A DNA stretch of 64,000 nt. Source: Gemmataceae bacterium (GTDB lineage Bacteria > Planctomycetota > Planctomycetia > Gemmatales > Gemmataceae). A model generated the notes under the pieces. That model was not told where the DNA came from, did no database searches, and was given only the letters and a program-made list of their open reading frames with translations. Every line of letters starts with the position of its first letter. Position 1 is the first letter of the stretch. Where the stretch lies: NCBI GenBank assembly GCA_901538445.1, contig LR594585.1, positions 2,121,918-2,185,917 of the forward strand. Reading direction: 5' to 3'. Below are positions 35,709-47,077 of this stretch, in pieces. A program made the translations under genes and the position numbers.

Positions 35709-36446
35709 GTGGCCGGCTTCCGCACGCACATTACCGTGTCCAGCGCCTGCGGCGTGATCTACGGCGGCGTCGCCGTGCAGCCGCTCGGGTTCGAGACCGA
35801 CGCCGCGGTCCTGGCGGCCGGGCTCACCGGCATCGGCGGGATGCTCCCGGACCTCGACAGCGACTCCGGGGTCCCGGTCCGCGAGATGTTCGGGCTGGCG
35901 GCCGCCGTGCTCCCCCTGCTGCTGCTCCCGCGGCTCGTCCACGCCGGCATGACCCGCGAGGCGATCCTCGCGACCATGCTGTTCGGGTACATCTTCGTGC
36001 GGTACTTCGTGTCGAAGGTGTTCAAGAAGTTGAGCGTCCACCGGGGCATGTACCACAGCATCCCGGCCATGTTCATCGCCGGGCTGGTCGTGTACCTGTG
36101 CTACCACTCCCCGGACCGCAACATCCGCATCCTGATGGCCGTCGGGGTGATGATCGGGTTCGCGTCGCACCTGATCCTCGACGAGATCTACTCCGTGGAC
36201 CTCCGCGGGGTGAAGATCGTGCTGAAGTCGTCGGCCGGGAGCGCGGTGAAGCTCAGCTCGCCGTCGCTGATCGCCACCGCGAGCTGCTACGCCATGCTCG
36301 GCGGCCTCGGGTACCTCGCGTACCAGGACTACCAGCGGCCGCCCGACGACGACCCGCCGCCGGTCGAGCGCCGCCGGAACCGCCGCATGATGTCGGAGCG
36401 AGAATCTTTGCCCCCGCCGCCCGCGTGGCGCGCCCGCCACATATAA
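35709..36446 (+). CDS. Metal-dependent hydrolase-like membrane protein (YdjM family)
   Basis: 245-residue integral membrane protein. It starts with the typical VAGFRTHITVSSACGVIYGG and has GGMLPDLDSDSGVP and SVHRGMYHSIPA, the conserved Asp/His clusters of the YdjM-type membrane-bound metal-dependent hydrolase family, plus ASHLILDEIYSVD. There are about five hydrophobic segments and a charged Pro-rich tail. The start is the GTG at 35709, which fits the family N-terminus; a clear ribosome site is not visible. Enzymatic activity is not established for this family. Confidence 0.8.
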   Translation: MAGFRTHITVSSACGVIYGGVAVQPLGFETDAAVLAAGLTGIGGMLPDLDSDSGVPVREMFGLAAAVLPLLLLPRLVHAGMTREAILATMLFGYIFVRYFVSKVFKKLSVHRGMYHSIPAMFIAGLVVYLCYHSPDRNIRILMAVGVMIGFASHLILDEIYSVDLRGVKIVLKSSAGSAVKLSSPSLIATASCYAMLGGLGYLAYQDYQRPPDDDPPPVERRRNRRMMSERESLPPPPAWRARHI

Positions 36447-36493
36447 ACAGAGGGACTGACCAACCCTGTGTTGTTACGCGGAGACGACCGACC

Positions 36494-36937
36494 ATGCGAA
36501 TCGCGGCACTCATTTTCGCCCTCCTCGGGATCGCGGGCTCGGGGTTCATCGGGGCCAAGTGGTACCGCGATCTGGACGCCCAGAAGGTCCAGCTCGCGCT
36601 CGCCAAGCAGTTGATCGAGGCCTCCGGCGACCCGGCCGGCAAGGCCAAGCTCGCGGAACTGAACAAGCTGGAGTACGCGACCTACGCCCTCCTGGCCGGG
36701 GCCGGGCTCGGCGCGCTCGGGTGCGTCCTGGTAGTGAAGCGCAAGGGGGCGCTCGCGGCCGCCGTGTTCCTGGTCGCGTTCGTCACGCCCGTGGCGATCC
36801 TCGCGGACTGGAAGCCGATCATCTTCACGTTCGGGCTCGCGCTGGCGACGCTGTTCGCGTTCTTCGTGAAGCCCGCCCCGGAAGTCGTGGTGAAGAAGCG
36901 GTACGACCACATCGAGGCCGACACCGACATGGTGTGA
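36494..36937 (+). CDS. Small integral membrane protein
   Basis: 147-residue protein with four hydrophobic segments (MRIAALIFALLGIAGSGFIG, ATYALLAGAGLGALGCVLVV, ALAAAVFLVAFVTPVAILAD, IFTFGLALATLFAFFV). A charged loop lies between the first and second. No family is recognised. It follows the YdjM-like gene by 47 bp on the same strand and may be co-transcribed with it. The following gene is nusA, separated by about 360 bp that contain a hairpin. Confidence 0.75.
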   Translation: MRIAALIFALLGIAGSGFIGAKWYRDLDAQKVQLALAKQLIEASGDPAGKAKLAELNKLEYATYALLAGAGLGALGCVLVVKRKGALAAAVFLVAFVTPVAILADWKPIIFTFGLALATLFAFFVKPAPEVVVKKRYDHIEADTDMV

Positions 36938-37192
36938 CGGGCGCGCCCCGGCACGGTCGGAAATCCGCACGACGAAATGCCCGCGGCCCCTTGCTTTCCG
37001 GAGGGGCCGGGGCCACAATACCTGCGACTACCAACCACGACCCATCGATGCACCGGCCCAGGCCGCCACATCGGGGAGTCGGGTGCCGGTCCGGGCGTGC
37101 CGCTCCCTCGGCCCCCCGGACCGCCCCCGCCTCCGCGGCGTGGTCGGAGCCCGAGCCGGTGTCGGCGTTATTCCCGAGCGCAGCAACGCAAT

Positions 37193-37280
37193 CAGAGGAC
37201 GGAGGACAGACCACAGAAGACACGACGGGGCCCCGGGACCGTGCCGGTTCCTGGCCCCGGCCTCTGGCTTCTGTCCTCTG
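37193..37280. repeat. Heptad-repeat hairpin, GAGGACA type (copy 2)
   Basis: CAGAGGACGGAGGACAGACC at the left and TCTGGCTTCTGTCCTCTG at the right form an imperfect stem; units are GAGGACG, GAGGACA, GACCACA. It ends 10 bp before the nusA ribosome site (GGAGA), so it lies in the nusA leader. The rest of the 360-bp gap shows no other feature. Confidence 0.75.
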
Positions 37281-37299
37281 ACCCCGCGGCGGAGACAGC

Positions 37300-38736
37300 A
37301 TGACCATCAAGAAAGAGAAGGGGCCCGGGGAAGAGATCCTCAAGCTCGTCGAGAAGCTCCACGAGGACCGCAAGATCCCCCGCGAGACGATCCTCAACGG
37401 GATCGCGTCGGCCATCCAGGTGGCCGCCGAGCGGCACTTCGCCGTCGAGTCCGGCGTGTTCGTGAGCATCGACCCGAACGACGGCCACATCGTCGCCCGG
37501 CACGGCGAGGTCGAGCTCGACCCCGAGACCCTCGGCCGGATCGCCGCGCAGTCCGCCAAGCAGATGATCATCCAGAAGATCCGCGAGGCCGAGTCGGACA
37601 CGGTGTTCAACGAGTTCTCGGCCAAGAAGGGCCAACTCGTCGTCGGCACCGTCACCCGCGTGGACGCCGGCACCGCCATCGTCTCGCTCGGCAAGAGCGA
37701 GGCCCTGCTCCCCCGCAGCGAGCAGATCCCCGGCGAGAGCCAGCACGTCGGCGACCGGGTCAAGGCCGTCATCCTCGAGGTCCGCAAGCAGGGCCACCGG
37801 GTCAAGATCGTCCTCAGCCGGTGCCACCCGGACTTCGTCCGGTCGCTGTTCGAGGAGGAGATCCCCGAGATCGACGAGCGGATCATCGACATCCGGGCCG
37901 TCGCCCGCGAGGCCGGATACCGCTCGAAGGTCGCGGTCACCAGCATCGACCTGAAGGTGGACTGCGTCGGCGCGTGCGTCGGGGTCCGCGGGAGCCGGAT
38001 CAAGAACGTGATCGAGGAGCTGAACGGCGAGCGGATCGACATCGTCCGGTGGAACGACGCGCTCCAGGTGCTCATCCCCAACGCGCTCCAGCCGGCCCAG
38101 ATCAGCGAGGTGTTCACGTACTCGCGGCTCGGCCGGGCCATCGTGCTCGTCACCGACGACCAGCTCTCCCTGGCCATCGGCCGCCGCGGGCAGAACGTCC
38201 GGCTCGCGAGCAAGCTCGTCGGGTGGGACATCGAGATCATGACCCACGACGAGCTCGCCGAGGCGCTCGAGCGGGCCGAGCGGTGGTTCGGGCAGCTCCC
38301 GCACGCGAGCCCCGAACTCGCCAACGCGCTCATCGACCAGGGGTTCCTGTCGTACAACGACATCACCATGACCGACGCCGAGGGGCTGGCCGAGTTCTCC
38401 GGGCTCACCCCGGAGCAGGCCGACGAGGTCGTGATGTACGCGGAAGAGTACGCCGACGAGATGGAGCGGAGCGTCGAGGACGAGCGGCGGCAGGCCGAGG
38501 AAGCGGCCCGCGCCGACGCCGCCGAACAGCAGGCCCTCGCGGACGCCGAGGCCGAGGCGGCCGCAGCGGCCGAAGGCGAGGCGGCCGAGGGTGCCGGGGG
38601 TGAGTCGGCCGGGGTCGCCGCGGAGGGCGAGGCGGCCGAATCGGAAACCGAGGCGAACTCCGAACCGGCGGCCGTGTCTGAAGGGGACCAGGCCACCGAC
38701 GCGCCCGCCGCCGAATCGGAGAAATCCGCCGAGTGA
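37300..38736 (+). CDS. nusA: Transcription termination/antitermination factor NusA
   Basis: 478-residue RNA polymerase accessory factor controlling pausing, termination and antitermination. Domains in order: NusA N-terminal domain (about 1-105), S1 RNA-binding (109-175, GQLVVGTVTRVDAGTAIV), KH1 with GVRGSRI at 228-234, KH2 with GRRGQN at 294-299, then a helix-hairpin-helix-like region (GFLSYNDITMTDAEGLAEFS). The last ~85 residues are an acidic Glu/Ala-rich tail. No rimP is visible upstream, where it is normally found; the next genes are infB and rbfA, the usual order. The ATG at 37300 has GGAGA upstream. Confidence 0.97.
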   Translation: MTIKKEKGPGEEILKLVEKLHEDRKIPRETILNGIASAIQVAAERHFAVESGVFVSIDPNDGHIVARHGEVELDPETLGRIAAQSAKQMIIQKIREAESDTVFNEFSAKKGQLVVGTVTRVDAGTAIVSLGKSEALLPRSEQIPGESQHVGDRVKAVILEVRKQGHRVKIVLSRCHPDFVRSLFEEEIPEIDERIIDIRAVAREAGYRSKVAVTSIDLKVDCVGACVGVRGSRIKNVIEELNGERIDIVRWNDALQVLIPNALQPAQISEVFTYSRLGRAIVLVTDDQLSLAIGRRGQNVRLASKLVGWDIEIMTHDELAEALERAERWFGQLPHASPELANALIDQGFLSYNDITMTDAEGLAEFSGLTPEQADEVVMYAEEYADEMERSVEDERRQAEEAARADAAEQQALADAEAEAAAAAEGEAAEGAGGESAGVAAEGEAAESETEANSEPAAVSEGDQATDAPAAESEKSAE

Positions 38737-38765
38737 ATTGGCAGTTCGGTCCCGACACCAGCCGA

Positions 38766-38788
38766 GCCACGGGGTCCGCCCCCGTGGC
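38766..38788 (+). terminator. 9-bp GC hairpin after nusA
   Basis: GCCACGGGG pairs perfectly with CCCCGTGGC around TCCGC, followed by GCTTGTTGT. It lies 30 bp after the nusA stop and could be a weak intrinsic terminator or attenuator between nusA and infB. Confidence 0.5.
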
Positions 38789-38929
38789 GCTTGTTGTGGC
38801 GGCCCAGCGGGGTTAAACCCCGTGCCGCGACGGACATCGGCCCGCGGGGTTGACTGCCGGGTAATAATGGGAGTGACGGACAGCTCGCTTCTCGCCCCGT
38901 CGCCCCCAGCGTCCCCACACTCGGTGAGT

Positions 38930-38962
38930 CTCGCAAGTCCCCTTTTCAGAAGGGGCCGCGAG
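38930..38962 (+). promoter_or_regulatory. Hairpin in the infB leader
   Basis: CTCGC...GCGAG encloses CCCCTT-TTCAG-AAGGGG, giving a two-part stem about 110 nt upstream of the infB start. The rest of the 333-bp nusA-infB gap has only a loose dyad of GCGGGGTT-type sequence. A regulatory role is speculative. Confidence 0.35.
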
Positions 38963-39069
38963 ATTAGAATATAACTCATTCGGGGCGCGGTCGGTCCATC
39001 CCGTACACCCGCGGCGCGGCCCGCCGGAAGGTTCTGGGGTTGCTCAGGGCACCCCCACAGGAGTTTCGC

Positions 39070-42561
<3,492 letters not shown>

Positions 42562-42564
42562 CAA

Positions 42565-42652
42565 AGCGGTCAGCGGGGAGTGGACAGTGGGCAGTTGAAG
42601 GCGGAACAACCTCGGTTCTTGGCTGCCCACTGTCCACTCCCCACTGACCACT
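42565..42652. repeat. Heptad-repeat hairpin, GTGGGCA type, filling the infB-DUF503 gap
   Basis: AGCGGTCAGCGGGGAGTGGA begins a 30-nt arm pairing with CTGCCCACTGTCCACTCCCC and onward, with two mismatches. Units are GTGGACA, GTGGGCA, GGGGAGT. It starts 4 bp after the infB stop and ends at the base before the DUF503 ATG (..ACTGACCACT|ATG), so it occupies the whole gap and leaves no room for a ribosome site. Confidence 0.88.
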
Positions 42653-42946
42653 ATGGTAATCGGCTCCCTGACCGTTCGGCTCCTCGTCCGCGAGAGCCGC
42701 ACGCTGAAGGACAAGCGGCAGGTGGTGCGGGGCGTCCTCGCGCGGCTCCGCGAGGGGTTCAACGTGTCGGCCGCCGAGGTCGATACGCACGACGACGTGA
42801 AGGTCGCCACGCTCGGGGTCGCGGCCGCCGGACACGAGGTCGCCGCGGTCCAGCACACGCTCCAGCAGATCACCGAGGCGCTCCGCAAGCACCCCGTCGC
42901 CGAGTACCTCGGCGGCGAGTCCAGCGTGGGCCGCGAGGTGGTGTGA
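42653..42946 (+). CDS. DUF503 family protein (YlxP-like)
   Basis: 97-residue protein of the DUF503 family: MVIGSLTVRLLVRESRTLKD then KRQVVRGVLARLREGFNVS. The family sits between infB and rbfA in many bacteria (ylxP in Bacillus) and is tied to ribosome assembly or translation, though its exact role is unclear. Its ATG directly follows a hairpin with no Shine-Dalgarno sequence, so translation may depend on read-through from infB or on the hairpin. Confidence 0.93.
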   Translation: MVIGSLTVRLLVRESRTLKDKRQVVRGVLARLREGFNVSAAEVDTHDDVKVATLGVAAAGHEVAAVQHTLQQITEALRKHPVAEYLGGESSVGREVV

Positions 42947-42973
42947 GGCCGCGGCAAGGAAGGGGAGCGGGCG

Positions 42974-43357
42974 ATGCAGACGTGCCCGCACTGTGGAACT
43001 CGATTGCCGCTGGTCGTTGATGCTTACTGTCCCGAGTGCCGCGAAGGTCTGCACGACAGACCGGAATCGCACGCACTCCCAACCGTTGCCCGCCAACCGA
43101 CGGGATCACAGCAGGACTTGGTGTTGTTCTGGGGTGTCAAACTTACAATGTTCGGTTGCGTCGGTGTGCTCGGGTTCCCCGTCGCGTTTTTCCTGCTCCC
43201 CTGGGAACAAGTGCTGTGTGGCGGCGTCCTCGCTCTCGGGTCACTGCTGGCGGGGTTGGCGCTACTCGGCGATCCGTCGGATCGGGATCCAGCAATTCCT
43301 GGTAGGACGACCATTACCGGGCGAGAGAGGCGAAAGGCCAAAGACGAAGAGACATGA
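42974..43357 (+). CDS. Small zinc-ribbon membrane protein
   Basis: 127-residue protein. An N-terminal zinc ribbon (CPHCGTRLP, then CPEC 15 residues on) is followed by two hydrophobic segments (VKLTMFGCVGVLGFPVAFFL and VLCGGVLALGSLLAGLALLG) and a basic tail. It is not part of the usual infB-rbfA set. AGGGGAG lies upstream of the ATG at 42974, and its stop overlaps the rbfA start by 4 nt (ATGA), so it is coupled to rbfA. No family recognised. Confidence 0.75.
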   Translation: MQTCPHCGTRLPLVVDAYCPECREGLHDRPESHALPTVARQPTGSQQDLVLFWGVKLTMFGCVGVLGFPVAFFLLPWEQVLCGGVLALGSLLAGLALLGDPSDRDPAIPGRTTITGRERRKAKDEET

Positions 43358-43851
43358 AATCGCACCGCATCGCACGCGTGAACGAGGTGATCCGCGAGAC
43401 CGCGGCCAACGCCATCCTGTTTGAAATCAAGGACCCCCGCGTCAAGAACGTGACCGTCACCCGGGCCGAGGTGTCGGGCGACCTCCAGCACGCCAAGGTG
43501 TACGTGTCCGTCATGGGCTCCGAGAAGGAGCAGAGCCTGACAATGCACGGGCTCAAGAGCGCCGCCGGGTTCGTCCAGACCCGGGTCGCCAGCCAGCTCA
43601 CCAGCCGGTACGTCCCGCACATCACGTTCGTGATCGACGAGGGCGTCAAGCGGAGCGTCGAGATCGCCCGCATGATCCGCGAGGAGAACGAGCGGATCGC
43701 CGCGGACCACGCCGCCAACGGCACCGCCCCGGTGGGTGAGGACGCCCAAGACGCCGTCGACGACGAGGGCGACGACACCGAGACCGACGACACCGACGAC
43801 CACGCCGAGCAGCCCGGACCCGCCGACGGATCGGCGACCCGCCCGGACTGA
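43354..43851 (+). CDS. rbfA: 30S ribosome-binding factor RbfA
   Basis: 165-residue factor for 16S rRNA 5'-end processing and 30S maturation. The KH-type core is clear: RIARVNEVIRETAANAIL, then DPRVKNVTVTRAEVSGDLQH with AKVYVSVMG, then VASQLTSRYVPHITFVIDEG. An acidic tail of about 45 residues extends beyond the usual length. It starts at ATG 43354, overlapping the zinc-ribbon gene, and ends 5 bp before a palindromic element. Confidence 0.95.
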   Translation: MKSHRIARVNEVIRETAANAILFEIKDPRVKNVTVTRAEVSGDLQHAKVYVSVMGSEKEQSLTMHGLKSAAGFVQTRVASQLTSRYVPHITFVIDEGVKRSVEIARMIREENERIAADHAANGTAPVGEDAQDAVDDEGDDTETDDTDDHAEQPGPADGSATRPD

Positions 43852-43856
43852 CGCAA

Positions 43857-43936
43857 AATCCGGAATTCGAAGCACGAAATTCGAATGAACTGTCTTCGGC
43901 CTTCGGTTCGAATTTCGTGCTTCGAATTTCGGATTT
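43857..43936. repeat. Hairpin with AATTCGAAGCACGAAATTCGA-type arms
   Basis: Arms of about 34 bp (AAATCCGGAATTCGAAGCAC at the left, GTGCTTCGAATTTCGGATTT at the right) pair with two or three mismatches around a short loop. Units approximate 7-8 nt (AATTCGA, AGCACGA, AATTCGA). AT-rich. It lies between rbfA and the endonuclease III-like gene. Confidence 0.9.
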
Positions 43937-43955
43937 ATCAAGGGAGCGGCCCCGC

Positions 43956-44687
43956 ATGCCGGCCATCACGAACAAGCAGCAACTGTTGACCCAGTGCCAG
44001 GCGGCCCTAAAGAAGCGGTTCCCCCTCGCCGTGGTGGACGCCCCCGACGAGCCCCGGCCGCTGCTCGAGGAGCTCATCTACGCCGCGTGCCGCGAGGGCA
44101 GCACCGCGGCCGACGCCGACGCCGGGTACGCCCGGCTCCGCAAGGCGTTCATCGACTGGAACGAGGTCCGCGTCAGCACCGTGCAGGAGGTCGGCGAGGT
44201 GCTCCGCCCGCTGCCCGGGGCCGGGGGCCGGTCCAAGCGGATCATCGGGCTGCTCCAGGAGGTGTTCGAGGACAAGTACTCGTTCGACCTGAGCGAGCTC
44301 GACAAGAAGGGGCTCAAGGACACGGCCCGCAAGCTCCGGTTCTACAAGGAGGGCGTGACCGACTACGCCGTCGCCTGGGTCGTGCAGCGGTCGCTCGGCG
44401 GCCACGCGATCCCGCTCGACGAGCCGACGCTCCGCGTGCTGCGGCGGCTCGGCGTGGTCGAGGAGGGCGAGCCCGAGAGCCTGGAGGCGGTGCGGGCGAG
44501 CATCGAGCACGTCATCGCGAAGGCCCGCGGCCCCGAGTTCACCGACGTCATGAGCGTCCACGCCAAGGAGCTCTGCACCGAGAAGGACCCGGACTGCCCC
44601 GCGTGCCCGCTGAACCGCGACTGCCCCTACGGGATCGAGCACCTCGCCAAGAAGGCCGGCGACGCGAAGCCGAAGAAGTCGCGGTAG
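43956..44687 (+). CDS. Endonuclease III-like HhH-GPD protein with 4Fe-4S cluster
   Basis: 243-residue protein of the HhH-GPD DNA glycosylase family. The C-terminal 4Fe-4S motif is complete: Cys207-x6-Cys214-x2-Cys217-x5-Cys223. The helix-hairpin-helix region reads YKEGVTDYAVAWVV where endonuclease III has LPGVGRKTANVV, so the catalytic Lys is missing; the conserved Asp is kept (IPLDEPTLRVLRRLG). It is therefore not a normal bifunctional Nth; it may be a monofunctional or non-catalytic relative. AGGGAG precedes the ATG at 43956. Confidence 0.85.
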   Translation: MPAITNKQQLLTQCQAALKKRFPLAVVDAPDEPRPLLEELIYAACREGSTAADADAGYARLRKAFIDWNEVRVSTVQEVGEVLRPLPGAGGRSKRIIGLLQEVFEDKYSFDLSELDKKGLKDTARKLRFYKEGVTDYAVAWVVQRSLGGHAIPLDEPTLRVLRRLGVVEEGEPESLEAVRASIEHVIAKARGPEFTDVMSVHAKELCTEKDPDCPACPLNRDCPYGIEHLAKKAGDAKPKKSR

Positions 44688-44702
44688 CGCCGGCGGGAGT
44701 TG

Positions 44703-44804
44703 GCCGCAAAAACGCACAGAAGTCACAAAAAGGAAGGACACGAGGCCAACGCTGAATTGGCTTCATCGCCCTTCTTTTTTGTGACTTCCGTGCGTTTTTG
44801 CGGC
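44703..44804. repeat. Hairpin with GCCGCAAAAACGCACAGAAG arms
   Basis: GCCGCAAAAACGCACAGAAG at the left and its near-complement at the right give a stem of about 30 bp, continuing less perfectly to GGCCAA/TTGGC. Strongly AT-rich in part (TCACAAAAAGGAAGG, CTTCTTTTTTGTGA). It lies between the endonuclease III-like gene and the next hydrolase gene. Confidence 0.85.
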
Positions 44805-44839
44805 TAATCTGTCTGCTCCGCCCCGCTCGGAGTCACGTC

Positions 44840-47077
44840 ATGCTGTCCCGTCGTGAAATGCTCGCCGTGTCGGCCGCCGCCGTCGCAACGCCGTGGGCGC
44901 TCGCGGCCGACGAGGGCGATCCCACCAACGTGTTCACCGGCGATCTGAAACCGACCGACGTTCGCCTCGGGCCGCCGCGCACGCTCAACGACTACATCCC
45001 GTTCGTGCCGCCGAAGACGAAGGAAGCGTGGGAGGCGCGGCGCACGAAGCTCCGCGAGCAACTCCTCGTCGCCAACGGCCTGTGGCCGATGCCCGAGAAG
45101 ACGCCGCTGAACGCGGTCGTTCACGGGAAGATCGAGCGCGACGGGTACACCATCGAGAAGGTGTTCTTCGCGTCAATGCCGGGGCACTACGTCACGGGGA
45201 ACCTGTACCGGCCCGCGGCGAAGTCGGACGCGGGGCAGAAGCTCCCCGGCGTGCTGTTCGCGCACGGGCACTGGAAGGACGGCCGGTTCCACGACGCGGG
45301 CGAGAAGGCGGCGAAGGCGAGCGTCGATGCCAAGGGCGAGCCGGACCTCGACCGCGGCCGGTTCTTCATGCAGGCGCTCCCGGCCACGCTCGCGAAGCTC
45401 GGGTTCGTCGTCTTCCAGTACGACATGGTCGGGTACGCCGACAGCACCGCGATCGTCCACCGCGAGGGGTTCAAGGACGTCGCCGCCGAACTCCGGTTGC
45501 AGAGCCAGATGGGGCTCCAGACCTGGAACAGCGTGCGCGCGCTCGACTTCCTCACGTCACTCCCCGACGTGGACGCGAAGCGCATCGGCATGACTGGTGC
45601 GAGCGGCGGCGGCACGCAGACGTTCATCCTCGCCGCGATCGACGACCGCATCGCGGCCGCGTTCCCGGCGGTGATGGTAAGCACCGGGATGCAGGGCGGG
45701 TGCGTGTGCGAGAACTGCTCGCTGCTGCGGGTGGGCACGGGGAACGTCGAGATCGCCGGGTTGTTCGCACCGAAGCCGCTCGCGATGAGCGCCGCCAACG
45801 ACTGGACCAAGGAGTTGATGACGAAGGGCTACCCGCAACTGCAAGAGTTGTACTCGCTCTACGGCGCGAAGGACAAGGTCGCCGCTCGCGCGTGGCTGGA
45901 GTACGGGCACCAGTACAACGTCCACGCCCGCGAGTTCATGTACGCGTGGTTCCTGAAGCACCTCCAGGGCAAGGACGAAGAGGTGAAGGAGACGGCGTTC
46001 AAGCCGGTGCCGGTCGCGGAGCTATCCGTGTACGACGCCGAGCACCCGCGGCCGAAGGACGAGTTGAACGCCGCCAAGCTCCGCGAGACGATGACCAAGG
46101 CCAGTGACGAGCAGATCGCGAAGCTGACGCCGAAGGACGCCGCGGGGCTGAAAGAGTTCCAGCGGGTCGTCGGCACGGCGCTGCGAGTGATGGTGAACAG
46201 CGAGGTGCCGAGCGGCGACCAGTTGGCCCTCAGCATCACGATGACGACGAGTCAGTTCCCCGCGAAGTGGCCTGGTGGCTACCTGGGTATAAAAGGTGTC
46301 GCCAGTCGCACTAGTCGTGTCCGGGACAATGAACACCCGATCGACGACCCGAAAACGCGGGACGCCATGACCGGGTTGCAAACGTGGTACGGGTCGGGCG
46401 AGAAGGTGCCGTTCTTCCTGAGTTGGAACAAAGCTGACAAGCCGAAAAAAGAGAGGGCCACGTTTGTCTGGATTCACCCAGCGGGTAAGGCCAGCCTCTA
46501 CGAGAAGGACAAGTGGAACCCGAGCGCAAAGGCGGTGATGGAAGCGGGCTTTGGGCTACTCGCCATCGACCCACTCTGGATCGGCCAGGCGGTCGGACCA
46601 AAGCCGTTCCCCGTCGATAAGAACTACGCCGGCTTCACCTACGGTTACAACCGCAGCCTTTTGGCCGAGCGGGTCCGGGACATCCTCACGGCCGTCAAAC
46701 TGGCGAGCGGCTCGGACGAGGAGCCAACTACGGTTCATCTCGTCGGATGGGGTGCGATGGGGCCGGTCGCGATCCTCGCGAAGGCGATCGCCGGCGACGC
46801 GGTGAAGAAGACCGCCGCGGACCTGAACGGCTTCAGCTTCGAGAAGATCGAGGACGCGAACGACCCGATGACGCTCCCGGGCGCGCTGAAGTACGGCGGC
46901 ATGGGTACGTTCCTCGGGCTGTGCGCGCCGGGCGAGGTGCTCGTCCACAACCACAAGGGCACCGGCACGGGGAACGTGTCGCGCGCCGCCTACGACGCCG
47001 CCGGGGCCGCCGATAAACTGACCCGCAGCGCCGACAAGCTCGACGACGTCAAAGTGATTGAGTGGCTCCTCAAGTGA
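44840..47077 (+). CDS. Exported tandem alpha/beta hydrolase (acetyl-xylan-esterase-like)
   Basis: 745-residue protein with a twin-arginine-type signal (SRREMLAVSAAAVATPWALA). The first half is an alpha/beta hydrolase with GVLFAHGHWKDGRF and nucleophile Ser255 in GASGGG, related to acetyl-xylan-esterase-type enzymes. The second half repeats a hydrolase fold (ATFVWIHPAGKASL) but its elbow reads GWGAMG, so the nucleophile Ser is Ala. Probably one active and one degenerate domain, acting on an ester in the periplasm; substrate unknown. The ATG at 44840 opens on the signal. Its stop overlaps the next start codon by 1 nt (TGATG). Confidence 0.8.
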   Translation: MLSRREMLAVSAAAVATPWALAADEGDPTNVFTGDLKPTDVRLGPPRTLNDYIPFVPPKTKEAWEARRTKLREQLLVANGLWPMPEKTPLNAVVHGKIERDGYTIEKVFFASMPGHYVTGNLYRPAAKSDAGQKLPGVLFAHGHWKDGRFHDAGEKAAKASVDAKGEPDLDRGRFFMQALPATLAKLGFVVFQYDMVGYADSTAIVHREGFKDVAAELRLQSQMGLQTWNSVRALDFLTSLPDVDAKRIGMTGASGGGTQTFILAAIDDRIAAAFPAVMVSTGMQGGCVCENCSLLRVGTGNVEIAGLFAPKPLAMSAANDWTKELMTKGYPQLQELYSLYGAKDKVAARAWLEYGHQYNVHAREFMYAWFLKHLQGKDEEVKETAFKPVPVAELSVYDAEHPRPKDELNAAKLRETMTKASDEQIAKLTPKDAAGLKEFQRVVGTALRVMVNSEVPSGDQLALSITMTTSQFPAKWPGGYLGIKGVASRTSRVRDNEHPIDDPKTRDAMTGLQTWYGSGEKVPFFLSWNKADKPKKERATFVWIHPAGKASLYEKDKWNPSAKAVMEAGFGLLAIDPLWIGQAVGPKPFPVDKNYAGFTYGYNRSLLAERVRDILTAVKLASGSDEEPTTVHLVGWGAMGPVAILAKAIAGDAVKKTAADLNGFSFEKIEDANDPMTLPGALKYGGMGTFLGLCAPGEVLVHNHKGTGTGNVSRAAYDAAGAADKLTRSADKLDDVKVIEWLLK

